A stretch of DNA of 64,000 nt from Vandammella animalimorsus. GTDB lineage: Bacteria; Pseudomonadota; Gammaproteobacteria; Burkholderiales; Burkholderiaceae_C. The stretch lies in contig NZ_NSJF01000001.1 in NCBI RefSeq assembly GCF_002285285.1, positions 310,001 through 374,000 of the forward strand, given 5' to 3'. The translations under genes were made by a program, and so were the position numbers. This document shows positions 47,621 through 56,609 of this stretch, in pieces; within the stretch, counting starts at the first letter, position 1; every line of letters begins with the position of its first letter. The notes under the pieces are model-generated. The model did not search any database. It saw only the letters and a list, made by a program, of their open reading frames with translations, and was not told the origin of the DNA.

Positions 47621-48116
47621 GACAATGAGAATGGGCCAAGACACTGCGATGCCTGGCTCCATCGCCCCCGGCTCGGATGCATGCCGGGCAGGGGCTGGGC
47701 AAGGCGGCAGTGGTTAGCGAATAAAGAGAGGAGGGCAAAAAAACGCAGCTACTGGGCAGGCACGAGGCATGCCCAGTGGCGTTGCAGATGGGGGAGGCAG
47801 GATGGATTTCAAGGCAGTGCGCACCTGGGCAGGCCATGGCGGCCAGGTATGGCGCGCAGGCATTGCGTAGCCCAGATCCTGCTGCGTCAGGCGACGACGC
47901 GGAGCATGCGTTACTGGTCAGGGTTTTTGCGCGTAGATCCTTTGAACAGGCTCTAAGAAAAGCCTGCACGAACCGCAGTGTCGTGTGCATCTGCGGGATG
48001 GGGCCTCATTGCTCGTTTTCACAATGGCTGGAGCCATTGCTGTGGCTCCGCGCCTCGCATTCCATCCCGGGTGTCCCAAGCGCGCAACTTGCCACTGGAT
48101 TCGTACAGGCCTTGCC
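47621..48116. other. 496-base gap between prlC and the PhoH-like gene
   Basis: No gene is supported. It holds a fragment of a family B right end (near 47934-47954) and otherwise ordinary GC-rich sequence. The prlC promoter must lie at its left side on the minus strand, but I cannot point to it. Confidence 0.4.
47934..47954 (+). repeat. Family B repeat, right-end fragment
   Basis: TAGATCCTTTGAACAGGCTC resembles the family B right end AGATTTTGAACAGGCTCT. No left end or interior match is seen, so this is a remnant or a chance match. Confidence 0.4.
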
Positions 48117-49916
48117 TTACAGCACCTCGCTGGCAAAGTCGGCCAGGCGCGAGCGTTCGCCGCGCGCCAGCGTGATGTGGCCGCTGTAGGGCCAGCCTTT
48201 GAAGCGATCGACTGCGTAGGTCAGGCCCGAGGATCCCTCGGTCAGGTACGGGGTGTCGATCTGCGCCAGGTTGCCCATGCAGATGATTTTGCTGCCTGGG
48301 CCGGCGCGGGTGATCAAGGTCTTCATCTGCTTGGGCGTGAGGTTTTGCGCCTCGTCGATGATGACCCATTTGTTCAGGAAGGTGCGCCCGCGCATGAAGT
48401 TCATGCTCTTGATTTTGATGCGGCTGCGGATCAGGTCGGTGCTGACGGCGCGGCCCCAGTCGCCGCCGCTTTGGTTGCCTGTGCCCTTGCTGAGGAACTC
48501 CAGGTTGTCGTCCAGCGCGCCCATCCACGGCCCCATTTTTTCTTCCTCGGTGCCGGGCAGAAAGCCGATGTCCTCGCCCACGTTGACAGTGGCACGGGTC
48601 ATGATGATTTCGCTGTAGCGGCGCTCGTCGAGCACTTGCGTCAGTCCGGCAGCCAGAGCCAGCAGCGTCTTGCCCGTGCCGGCCGTGCCGGTGATGGTGA
48701 CGAAGTCGATCTCCGGGTTCATCAGCAGGTTGAGCGCGAAGTTCTGCTCGCGGTTGCGCGCCATCACGCCCCAGACGTTGTGCTTGATGCTGGTGTAGTC
48801 GCGCAGCGTGCGCAGCACGGCGCTGTCGCCCTGCAGCGATTCGACGATGGCGTACAGCCCCGCTTCGCCCGGCTTTTCGTAGTAGACGAACTGGTTGACC
48901 AGCATGCTTTGCACGGCTGGGCCATGCACGCGGTAGAAGGTATCGCCCTGTGATTGCCAGCTTTCGAGTTTTTTGCCCTGGCGCGCCCAGAAGTTCTCGG
49001 GCAGGGCCAGCGCGCCGCTGTAGAGCAACTCGTCGTCATCGAGCGTGCGATCGCTCTGGTAGTCCTCGGCCGCCATGCCCAGCGCACGGGCCTTGACGCG
49101 CATGTTGATGTCCTTGGAGACGAGGATCACCTCGCGCTCGGGATGCAGCTTTTGCAGGGCGTGCACAACCCCCAGGATCTGGTTGTCGGCCTTGCCTTGG
49201 GGCAGGGCTTGGGGCAGCTCCTGCTCCAGCAGCGTGGTCTGGAACAGCAGCTTGCCGCGCGCCTGCTTTTGCCCTGTGGAGTCGAGCGGCAGGCCGGCGC
49301 TGAGATCGTTCTGCCCGGCGATGGACACCAGCGCGTCTAGGCTGCGGCTGACCTGGCGGCCATTGCGAGCCACTTCGGTGGCGCCGCGCTTGTGGGTGTC
49401 GAGCTCTTCGAGCACGACCAGCGGCAGGTAGATGTCATGCTCTTCAAAGCGGAACAACGCAGTGGGGTCGTGCAAGAGCACATTGGTGTCGAGCACGAAC
49501 AGGCGTGTGTGCTGGCCATTGGCCTCGCCCTTGCCGGCGCGCCGCGCCTTGGAGGCGCTGCGTTTGCTGCGTTGTGGCAGCGCCGCTGCATTGCTGGCAG
49601 TGGCCGGGCTGTTGATGCTGGCCGGCGCCGCTGTCGGCGCGGCGCTGGCCTGTGCCGGCAAGGTGGCCTTGCTCTTCTGGCTGGCGGCGCGCTGGCGGGG
49701 CGTGGCTGCGGCGATCTGAGGGGCGGCAGCTGTGGAGGCTGAAGACTGGCGGGTCTTGCTTGCGGCAGCAGGGCTGGCTGCCGTTGCAGTGGGGGGCAGT
49801 AAATCGCCGCTGGCGCTGGTGGCGATCAGTTTTTTCCGGTTGGGGCCGGCAGCCGGCGTGGAGCTGGTGGCCTGGACGCTGTCGCCGCGGCGTTTGGGGG
49901 CTGGTGGCAGTGGCAT
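48117..49916 (-). CDS. PhoH-like ATPase with N-terminal PIN domain
   Basis: A 599-residue PIN-PhoH protein. Residues 1-130 are a low-complexity basic Ala/Ser/Thr-rich lead. The PIN ribonuclease domain follows (LFVLDTNVLLHDPTALFRF, VVLEELDTHKRG, VILVSKDINMRVKARALGM). The C-terminal PhoH ATPase has Walker A TGTAGTGKTLLALAAGL and Walker B KWVIIDEAQNLTPKQMKTLI. Such proteins are thought to be RNA helicase/ribonucleases. The ATG at 49916 (MPLPPAPKRRG) is chosen over one 22 codons upstream. Confidence 0.9.
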   Translation of the reverse strand: MPLPPAPKRRGDSVQATSSTPAAGPNRKKLIATSASGDLLPPTATAASPAAASKTRQSSASTAAAPQIAAATPRQRAASQKSKATLPAQASAAPTAAPASINSPATASNAAALPQRSKRSASKARRAGKGEANGQHTRLFVLDTNVLLHDPTALFRFEEHDIYLPLVVLEELDTHKRGATEVARNGRQVSRSLDALVSIAGQNDLSAGLPLDSTGQKQARGKLLFQTTLLEQELPQALPQGKADNQILGVVHALQKLHPEREVILVSKDINMRVKARALGMAAEDYQSDRTLDDDELLYSGALALPENFWARQGKKLESWQSQGDTFYRVHGPAVQSMLVNQFVYYEKPGEAGLYAIVESLQGDSAVLRTLRDYTSIKHNVWGVMARNREQNFALNLLMNPEIDFVTITGTAGTGKTLLALAAGLTQVLDERRYSEIIMTRATVNVGEDIGFLPGTEEEKMGPWMGALDDNLEFLSKGTGNQSGGDWGRAVSTDLIRSRIKIKSMNFMRGRTFLNKWVIIDEAQNLTPKQMKTLITRAGPGSKIICMGNLAQIDTPYLTEGSSGLTYAVDRFKGWPYSGHITLARGERSRLADFASEVL

Positions 49917-50023
49917 GGGAGTGCGATGGTCAAGCAAAAGATGGCAGTCGGGGCCTTGTGCCCTGTGCAGTGCAGCCATCATGGGCCTGCACTGGGGCGG
50001 TGGACGGTCTCGGGTAGGCTCTC

Positions 50024-50189
50024 AGAACCTGTTCAAAAAAACTCTGTACGGTGTGCAATCCAGCGGATTGGGGCGGTTGCGGCGTTGCAAAACCTTGCTG
50101 GGCCATCGGGCCCGTCTGCGTTGCACGCCTTGCAGCCCATCCCCAACCGCTGCTTGCCTACTCGTCCCGATGTTTTGAACAGGCTTTCT
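50024..50189 (+). repeat. Dispersed repeat family B, copy 4
   Basis: It begins AGAACCTGTTCAAAA and ends TTTTGAACAGGCTTTCT. The interior matches copy 1 on both sides: GGATTGGGGCGGTTGCGGCG and GTTGCAAAACC on the left, CTTGCAGCCCATCCCCAACC and TTGCCTACTCGTCCC on the right. It occupies the gap between the PhoH-like gene's 5' end and the 3' end of the Bug-type gene. Confidence 0.75.
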
Positions 50190-50241
50190 GGCAAGTGCGC
50201 GCCCATCATAGCCCAGGGCTTTGCCCGCCTCGGCCTGGGCG

Positions 50242-51222
50242 TTATTGCGATTGTTTCAGGTGCGGCAGCAAGGCGCGGTAGGCCTGTTCCTCAGCTTGTA
50301 GCCGGGCGCTGAAGGCTTTGCGGTCCAGATAGGCGGGCGTGATCGAGAGGCCCTTGAGTGTGCTGGCGAACTGCGGGGATGTGGCGATGCGGTGTGCCAC
50401 GTCTTGCCAGGCCTGGACGAGTTCTGGCGCGCTGCCCTTGGGCAAGGCCAGGCCGCGCCAGACGCTCCATTGCAGGTCGTGGCCGCGCTCGCGCAGCGTG
50501 GGCACTTGGGCAATGGCGGGTAGACGCTCCTTGGCCAGGACGGCCAGGGTACGCAGCTTGCCGGCCTCTACGAAGTGGGCCAGCTCTGCATAGGCAGCGA
50601 TGGTGGCGTGCACTTCACCGCTGAGCACGCCCATGACGGCAGGGGCCGTGCCCTGGTACGGCACGTTAATCAGTTGCGCGCCCGTGGCCTGGGCCAGCGA
50701 GGTGACGGCCATGTGGTGCGTGGTGCCCACGCCGGCGGTGGAGATGGTCAGGCCAGGCGTCGATTGCGCGGAGGCCAGCCATTCCTCGATCGACTGCCAT
50801 GGCGCATCGGCGCGCACGGTGATGGCCAGCGGGTCATTGGTCAGCTGGGCGATGGGTTCGAACTGGCCGAGCTGCACCTGACCAATGCCCTGCAGCGGCA
50901 GCAGCAGGATTTCTGCCGACACCATGGCCAGCTTGTTGTTGGGGGAGGGCGTCAATGCGTATTGAAAGCCGATGGCGCCGCTGGCACCTGGCCGGTTAAC
51001 CACGGCTGGCGGCTGTTGTGCGAAAGGGGTCGCCAACTGGGCGAAGGCCCGTGCCACGGAATCGGTGCCCCCGCCAGGCGGCCAGGGCACGACCAGCTCG
51101 GCGGCTGGGCCGGTAATCTGGGCAGAGGGCGGATGCTGCCCATGCCCTGCAGGCGCCTGAGCCCAGCAGCTGAGGGCAGCGAAGCAAAGTGGGAGTGACA
51201 ACAGTTTGTGAAAGAGCGGCAT
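50242..51222 (-). CDS. Bug-family tripartite tricarboxylate transporter substrate-binding protein
   Basis: A 326-residue periplasmic binding protein of the Bug family, abundant in Burkholderiales. The signal peptide MPLFHKLLSLPLCFAALSCW ends at AQA. The family hallmarks are the first strand ELVVPWPPGGGTDSVARAFA, NRPGASGAIGFQYAL and GTTHHMAVTSLAQATGAQLI with NVPYQGTAPAVMGVLSGEV. The ligand is unknown and no tctA/tctB membrane partner is nearby, so it is an orphan. The ATG at 51222 gives the signal peptide but has no ribosome-binding site next to it. Confidence 0.9.
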   Translation of the reverse strand: MPLFHKLLSLPLCFAALSCWAQAPAGHGQHPPSAQITGPAAELVVPWPPGGGTDSVARAFAQLATPFAQQPPAVVNRPGASGAIGFQYALTPSPNNKLAMVSAEILLLPLQGIGQVQLGQFEPIAQLTNDPLAITVRADAPWQSIEEWLASAQSTPGLTISTAGVGTTHHMAVTSLAQATGAQLINVPYQGTAPAVMGVLSGEVHATIAAYAELAHFVEAGKLRTLAVLAKERLPAIAQVPTLRERGHDLQWSVWRGLALPKGSAPELVQAWQDVAHRIATSPQFASTLKGLSITPAYLDRKAFSARLQAEEQAYRALLPHLKQSQ

Positions 51223-51242
51223 GCAGTTTGACTTGGCAAGAA

Positions 51243-51270
51243 ATGAAAAGGCCACCTCCTTGAAGTGGCC
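51243..51270 (-). terminator. Minus-strand terminator just upstream of the Bug-type gene
   Basis: On the minus strand GGCCAC and GTGGCC form a stem around a nine-base loop containing AAGGAG, followed by TTTT. It could end transcription from mrcA, yet lies only 21 bases before the Bug start. Confidence 0.55.
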
Positions 51271-51324
51271 GTGAAGGTCAGAGACAGCGTGGTTATTGAG
51301 GGCAGGAGCCGTTGATTGACGAGC

Positions 51325-51494
51325 TTAGGGGGCGTTGGGATTTGGTTTGCAAATCGGTTTTTTTGAGGCAAAAGCCGCAGAAGCAAGGCGAAAACGCGCG
51401 CAGGGCCTGGCCACTTTGCAAGCGCTTTCAACGCGCCAGCTGCGGGTTTTGACTGAAAAACACCGCTGCAGCACTCAATCCCAACAAACCCTAA
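51325..51494 (+). repeat. Dispersed repeat family A, copy 3, with near-perfect terminal inverted repeats
   Basis: It begins TTAGGGGGCGTTGGGATT and ends AATCCCAACAAACCCTAA; inverted, the end reads TTAGGGTTTGTTGGGATT, so 15 of 18 bases match. The interior aligns with the copies at 28173 and 3549 (GAGGCAAAAGCCGCAGAAGC, GCGCTTTCAACGCGCCAGCT, GAAAAACACCGCTGCAGCA). It lies between the mrcA stop and the Bug-type gene and gives the best view of the family's ends. Confidence 0.85.
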
Positions 51495-51540
51495 TGCACG
51501 CCCGTTGTCAGCAGGGCGTCACGAGGCCCTGAACAATTCT

Positions 51541-53979
51541 TCAATTGCGGAACAGGTCCATGATTTGTTCGCGCTCCTGACTGGTCGGAGCGGTGTAGCC
51601 GCCAGTGACGCTTTCGCTGTAGACAGTCTCCATGCCCAGGCTGGCAACGCCGCGGCCGGCCGAGAATTCGCTGTAGGCCCAATCGCCGCCAGAGCGGGTC
51701 ACACCCTTGGGGGGCTTGAGCTCGGCCACAGGCACGTCCTTGAGGGCATGCTGCATGAACTGCGCCCAGATGGGCAGCGCCAGCCCGCCGCCTGTCTCGC
51801 GGCTGCCCAGATCTCGGGGGTTGTCGTAACCAATCCAGGCGACAGCGCTGATGGAGGGCTGAAAGCCTGCGAACCAGGCATCGTGCGCATCGTTGGTGGT
51901 GCCAGTCTTGCCGTAAATGTCGGGGCGCTTGAGTATGCCGCGCGCCTTGGCGCCCGTACCCGAGCGGGTGACTTCCTGCAACAGGCTGCTGGTGATGAAG
52001 GCGTTGCGCGGATCGATGGCCTGAGGCATGTCGGCCAGCGCTGGCGGCGTGGTTTGCGAGAGGATGCGGCCGCGATAGTCGGTCACGCGCTCGATCAACC
52101 AAGGATCGACGCGATGGCCGCCGTTGGCAAACACGGTGTAGGCGGCGGCCATTTGCAGCGGCGTGACTTCGGCCGCGCCCAGGGCCATGGGCAGCACGGG
52201 CACGATGCGGCTGGCATCGAAGCCGAAGCGGGTAGCCCATTGTTGGGCGTTTTTGGCGCCCACTGCCTGGATCAGGCGCACGGTGGGGATATTGCGAGAT
52301 TTGGCCAGCGACACGCGCATGCTGATCGGGCCGCTGAAACTGCGGTCGTAATTGCGCGGCTCCCAGGCCTTGCCCCCGGCCCTGGAGGGGGGGAAGTACA
52401 TGGGGGTGTCGGCGATGAGGGTGGCGGGCATGAAGCCTTCTTCCAGCGCGGCCGAGTAGATAAAGGGCTTGAAGGCCGAACCAGGCTGGCGCCAGGCCTG
52501 AGTTACATGGTTGAATTTGTTCTTGTTGAAGTCAAAGCCGCCGACCAGGGCTTTGATGGCGCCAGTCTGGGTATCCATGGCGACGAAAGCGCCTTCGACC
52601 TCCGGCAGTTGCGTCATCTCCCAGCCGCCCTTGGCGGTTTGCATGATGCGCACGATGGCACCGGGACGGATCTGGATATTGGCTGCAGCCTTGCTGGACA
52701 GGCCCGACTGCACCGGGCGCAGGCCATCGCCGGTGATGTCGATCTGGCTGCCGTCGGCACGCGCCACGGTGACTTTCTGGCGAGAGGCTTTCAATACCAC
52801 GGCAGAGAGCAGCTCGCCATTGTCGGGGTGCGCCACGAGGGCCTTGTCGATGACGTCCTCGCGTTCGGCCGCATCGGCGGGCAAGGTGATGAAGTTCTCC
52901 GGCCCGCGATAGTACTGGCGCTTTTCATAGTTCATGATGCCGGTGCGCAGCGCCTGATAGGCCGCCTCCTGGTCGGAGAGCGCGATGGTGGTGTAGACGT
53001 TCAGGCCGCGGGTGTAGGCTTCGTCGCCATAGCGCTCGACCATGGACTGGCGCACCATCTCCGCAACGAACTCCGCGCGGATGGGGAAGCTGTCCATCGT
53101 GCGGCGGATGTGGAGCTTTTCATCGCGCGCCTGCTGGGCCTGCTCGGCGGTGATGAAGTTGTTTTCCAGCATGCGGTTGATGATGTGCAACTGGCGAATG
53201 CGGGCGCGCTCGGGGCGGCGGATGGGGTTGTACAGCGAAGGGGCAACTGGCAGGCCGGCGAGCATGGCCGCCTCGGCAATGCTGACTTCTTCCAGGGACT
53301 TGCCGAAGTAGGTCTCTGAAGCGGCGGAGAAGCCATAGGCGCGGTTGCCCAGGAAGATCTGGTTCATGTAAATCTCCAGGATTTCATTCTTGGAGAGCAT
53401 GTGTTCGATCTTCATCGTCAGCAGCACTTCGTAGAGCTTGCGGGTGAAGGTGCGCTCCGAGGACAAGTACATATTGCGCGCGACCTGCATGGAGATGGTC
53501 GAAGCGCCCTGGCTGCGCAGATCGCGGATGTTGGCCAACGCGGCTCGGGCAATGCCGCGGTAGTCCACGCCGCTGTGCTGGAAGAAGCGCGCATCTTCGG
53601 CGGCCAAAATGGCATGCTTCATGACCTGCGGAATTTCCTCAATGGGCATGAGGCGCCGGCGCTCTTCGCCGAACTCGCCAATCAGTGCGCCTTCGGCGGA
53701 ATACACCCGCAATGGCAGCTTGGGCCGGTAGTCGGCCAGATCAGAAATGTCTGGCAGCTTGGGGTAGATGGTGGCCACGACGACGACGACGACGGCAATG
53801 CCCGCCACGATGCCAGTGACGGCCAGGCCAGCCAACCAAGCCAGCACGCGCAAGAGCAGCGAAGAGCGCCGAGGCCCCGCCTGTTCTTGGGATACATCGG
53901 GCGCGGCAGGCTGGGAAGAGGGCTGGTTGGAAAAGGCGCGCTGACGGCCGCTGCCGCTGCGGGAGGAATTCAAGGGCAT
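51541..53979 (-). CDS. mrcA: Penicillin-binding protein 1A (bifunctional peptidoglycan synthase)
   Basis: An 812-residue class A PBP that polymerises glycan strands and cross-links peptides. A short cytoplasmic Ser/Gln-rich tail precedes the membrane helix at about 42-72. The glycosyltransferase domain has catalytic Glu128 in AAEDARFFQHSGVD and the QGASTISMQVARN motif. The transpeptidase has Ser501 in SAFKPF, SRN at 561-563 and KTGT at 691-694. An OB-like insert lies between the domains (about 380-455). It is divergent from pilM, the standard order in proteobacteria. Confidence 0.96.
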   Translation of the reverse strand: MPLNSSRSGSGRQRAFSNQPSSQPAAPDVSQEQAGPRRSSLLLRVLAWLAGLAVTGIVAGIAVVVVVVATIYPKLPDISDLADYRPKLPLRVYSAEGALIGEFGEERRRLMPIEEIPQVMKHAILAAEDARFFQHSGVDYRGIARAALANIRDLRSQGASTISMQVARNMYLSSERTFTRKLYEVLLTMKIEHMLSKNEILEIYMNQIFLGNRAYGFSAASETYFGKSLEEVSIAEAAMLAGLPVAPSLYNPIRRPERARIRQLHIINRMLENNFITAEQAQQARDEKLHIRRTMDSFPIRAEFVAEMVRQSMVERYGDEAYTRGLNVYTTIALSDQEAAYQALRTGIMNYEKRQYYRGPENFITLPADAAEREDVIDKALVAHPDNGELLSAVVLKASRQKVTVARADGSQIDITGDGLRPVQSGLSSKAAANIQIRPGAIVRIMQTAKGGWEMTQLPEVEGAFVAMDTQTGAIKALVGGFDFNKNKFNHVTQAWRQPGSAFKPFIYSAALEEGFMPATLIADTPMYFPPSRAGGKAWEPRNYDRSFSGPISMRVSLAKSRNIPTVRLIQAVGAKNAQQWATRFGFDASRIVPVLPMALGAAEVTPLQMAAAYTVFANGGHRVDPWLIERVTDYRGRILSQTTPPALADMPQAIDPRNAFITSSLLQEVTRSGTGAKARGILKRPDIYGKTGTTNDAHDAWFAGFQPSISAVAWIGYDNPRDLGSRETGGGLALPIWAQFMQHALKDVPVAELKPPKGVTRSGGDWAYSEFSAGRGVASLGMETVYSESVTGGYTAPTSQEREQIMDLFRN

Positions 53980-54210
53980 GTTTGAGGGGCTTGGGCCAGG
54001 CAGGCGTGCTCAAAGAAAGATTTGCACAGGATCCAGCGAGACCTTGATCAGGACCTGAGATCCGTTCGACCTTCCGCAAATGTCATTGTCTAGGCGTACC
54101 GGTGACGAGATTGCGGCAGCGAGGATAACGCACAATCCCCGTCCGACAGAATAATGACAATCACGTGTGCTTTTGACAACAGAGGCGCAAAAACAAGCGT
54201 AACTTGTTCT

Positions 54211-54238
54211 TTGCATTGCCCAGCCATGCTGATAGTAT
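54211..54238 (+). promoter_or_regulatory. Candidate promoter of the pil operon
   Basis: TTGCAT (54211-54216) and TAGTAT (54233-54238) are spaced by 16 bases in the AT-rich divergent region between mrcA and pilM, 56 bases before the pilM start. A consensus TTGACA at 54173-54178 lies further upstream but has no good -10 partner. Confidence 0.3.
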
Positions 54239-54293
54239 GTGTGTCAAGTCGTACATTTTGTTGCTCTATTTAACAGGGCAAGAAGGGGGTAAT

Positions 54294-55373
54294 GTGGTCT
54301 CAACGAGATCTCTGTTCGGTGCCAAATCGACGCCGCTGGTTGGCATCGATGTGAGCACATCCAGTGTGAAGCTGGTCGAGCTCAGTGGCTCGCGCGATGG
54401 CAAGATCACCTTGGAGCGCGCGGCTCTTGAGCGTCTGGAAAAAGGCTGGGTCAGCGAGGGCAATATCGAGAACTTCGATGAGGTGGCAGAGGCTTTGCGC
54501 CGTTTGGTGAAGAAGAGTGGCACCAAAACGCGCCAGGCTGCGCTTGCCTTGCCTTCGTCGGCAGTGATCACGCGCAAGATTGTGCTGCCATCAGGGCTTT
54601 CTGAGGAGGAACTGGAAATTCAGGTGGAGTCCGAAGCCAGTCATTACATCCCCTTTTCCTTGGATGAGGTGAGTCTGGACTTTTGCGTCATTGGCCCCTC
54701 CAAGCATTCCAGCGACGATGTGGAAGTGCTCATTGCCGCATCGCGCAAGGATCGCGTGCAGGATCGTCAGGGACTGGCAGAGGCTGCTGGCCTGAAAGCT
54801 GTTGTGCTGGACATCGAGTCCTACGCATCGCGCCTGGCTGTCACTCGTCTGGCCAAGGCTTGGCCCAAGTCTTCCGAGGCCCCTCTGGTGGCCTTGCTGG
54901 AAATTGGCGCCTCGACCAGCAATCTGCTGGTGATGCAGGGTGAGGAAATTCTGTTTGAGCGAGAGCAGTCCTTTGGCGGTGGGCAACTGACCCAAGCCAT
55001 AGCGCGTCATTATGGGATTTCTGCCGAAGAGGCGGAAAACAAAAAGCGCAGCGGTGACATGCCCGAAGATTACAACTTGGCCGTGTTGCGCCCATTCGTT
55101 AATAGCATCACTCAGGAAATCAGCCGTTCGCTGCAGTTTTTCTATACCAGTTCACCCTACAACTCGGTGCACAAAATCCTACTGGCTGGCGGCACTGCCA
55201 TCGTCGATGGATTGGCTGCTGCCGTTACGCAGGCCACCGAGACAGTGTGTCAGGTCGCCAGCCCGTTCGAGGGCATGGAAATGGGCGGCGGCGTGCGTAT
55301 GAAGACGGTCATGCGTGAGGCGCCTAGTTATTTGACGGCTTGTGGTTTGGCCTTGAGGAGATTTGATCAATGA
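54294..55373 (+). CDS. pilM: Type IV pilus assembly protein PilM
   Basis: A 359-residue actin-like ATPase of the cytoplasmic face of the pilus machine; it binds the N-terminus of PilN. Family segments are TPLVGIDVSTSSVKLVELS, QVESEASHYIPFSLDEVSLD, LLEIGASTSNLLVM and KILLAGGTAIVDGLAAAV. The start is GTG at 54294, right after AGAAGGGGG, which decides against longer alternatives. Its TGA overlaps the pilN ATG (ATGA). It leads the pilMNOPQ operon. Confidence 0.95.
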   Translation: MVSTRSLFGAKSTPLVGIDVSTSSVKLVELSGSRDGKITLERAALERLEKGWVSEGNIENFDEVAEALRRLVKKSGTKTRQAALALPSSAVITRKIVLPSGLSEEELEIQVESEASHYIPFSLDEVSLDFCVIGPSKHSSDDVEVLIAASRKDRVQDRQGLAEAAGLKAVVLDIESYASRLAVTRLAKAWPKSSEAPLVALLEIGASTSNLLVMQGEEILFEREQSFGGGQLTQAIARHYGISAEEAENKKRSGDMPEDYNLAVLRPFVNSITQEISRSLQFFYTSSPYNSVHKILLAGGTAIVDGLAAAVTQATETVCQVASPFEGMEMGGGVRMKTVMREAPSYLTACGLALRRFDQ

Positions 55374-55960
55374 TTCAGATTAACCTGTTGCCTCACCGAG
55401 AGGCCGCGAAAAAGGTTCGCAAAGAAACCTTCATGGCCAGTTGTGTGCTCTCTGCTATTGCCGGGGCGGCCATTGCTGGAGGGATTTATTTGTTTTTTCA
55501 AACCTTGATTGCTGATCAAGAAAATGCCAATCGCATGATTGAGCAGGAGAATGCCAGGCTCAAGGATCAGATCAAGGAGGTCGCTAATATCGAGGCAGAA
55601 ATTGCGGCACTCAAAGCCCGGCAGGAAGCAGTCGAAAACCTCCAGTCCGAGCGTAATTTGCCTGTGGAGTTGCTCAATGAAATCGTGCGTGAGACTCCCA
55701 ATGGTTCTTATGTGACATCCCTGAATAAAACGGCAGAGACGGTGACTTTGATGGGAATCGCTCAGTCCAACCAAACCGTTGCCGATTTTTTGAAAAACAT
55801 CACTGATGGCATGCCTTGGGATTCCAAGCCTCAGCTGGTTGAAACCAAGGCGGCCAAGATCCACCTTGGGGCAAGCAGAGAACGCCAGGCATTTGGGTAC
55901 TCACTGAATTTTGGTTTGAACAAAAAAGGCACTGATGAAGAGTCAGATGTCAAGAAGTGA
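55370..55960 (+). CDS. pilN: Type IV pilus inner-membrane protein PilN
   Basis: A 196-residue bitopic protein. The conserved N-terminal INLLPHREA motif (residues 3-11), which docks PilM, is followed by a membrane helix (about 22-45), a coiled coil and a small ferredoxin-like periplasmic domain. With PilO it forms the alignment complex that connects the platform to the secretin. Its ATG overlaps the pilM stop, indicating translational coupling. Confidence 0.94.
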   Translation: MIQINLLPHREAAKKVRKETFMASCVLSAIAGAAIAGGIYLFFQTLIADQENANRMIEQENARLKDQIKEVANIEAEIAALKARQEAVENLQSERNLPVELLNEIVRETPNGSYVTSLNKTAETVTLMGIAQSNQTVADFLKNITDGMPWDSKPQLVETKAAKIHLGASRERQAFGYSLNFGLNKKGTDEESDVKK

Positions 55961-55971
55961 TAGGAGGGAGC

Positions 55972-56589
55972 ATGGCTAGTTTAATGTCCCAGTTTCAGCA
56001 AACCAGTGGCCGAGACCCCTGGTTGTGGCCCATTGTTCCACGCTTGGTTGTTTTTGTTTTCATTGCTGCAATTGTTGCTGTCTTGTTGTGGTTTTTGTGG
56101 CTTGTGAACTTCAAGGATGAACTGGAAGCGGCGCGGGCTCAAGAAGAAACACTTCGCGCAGAGTTCAGTAAGGATTACAAGAAGGCCATCAACTTGGATG
56201 CCTTGAAGAAGCAGCGCGAGCAGGCTATCCAATATGTCAACCTTTTGGAGAAGCAACTTCCCAACAAGGCAGAGATGGCGGCCTTGCTCTCCGATATCAA
56301 TCAGGCTGGCGTTGGTCGAGGTCTGCAGTTTGAATCATTCAAGCCTGGGGCCCCACAGCTCAAGGACTACTATGCTGAACAGCCCATAGAAATCATGGTT
56401 ACGGGTACGTACGATGCCATTGGCGAATTTCTTTCAGATATTGCCCATCTGTCTCGTATTGTGACTGTAGGAAATATGGAGATTAGTAAAGAAAATCCGA
56501 CGGATGAGCGATTGGGCATGAAAGCCATCGTGGTGACTTATCGCTACCTTGATCCGGAGGAAGTGGCCAGTATGCAGCGTGAGAATTAA
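55972..56589 (+). CDS. pilO: Type IV pilus inner-membrane protein PilO
   Basis: A 205-residue partner of PilN. A membrane helix spans about residues 20-45 (RLVVFVFIAAIVAVLLWFLW), then a coiled coil with the typical YKKAINLDALKKQREQ and LEKQLPNKAEMAALLSDINQ, and a periplasmic domain with ITVTGTYDAIGEFLSDIAHL-like sequence. The ATG at 55972 is preferred because GGAGG lies directly upstream; a GTG at 55957 overlaps pilN. Confidence 0.93.
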   Translation: MASLMSQFQQTSGRDPWLWPIVPRLVVFVFIAAIVAVLLWFLWLVNFKDELEAARAQEETLRAEFSKDYKKAINLDALKKQREQAIQYVNLLEKQLPNKAEMAALLSDINQAGVGRGLQFESFKPGAPQLKDYYAEQPIEIMVTGTYDAIGEFLSDIAHLSRIVTVGNMEISKENPTDERLGMKAIVVTYRYLDPEEVASMQREN

Positions 56590-56609
56590 AAGCAATCAAG
56601 AGGTAAGTC

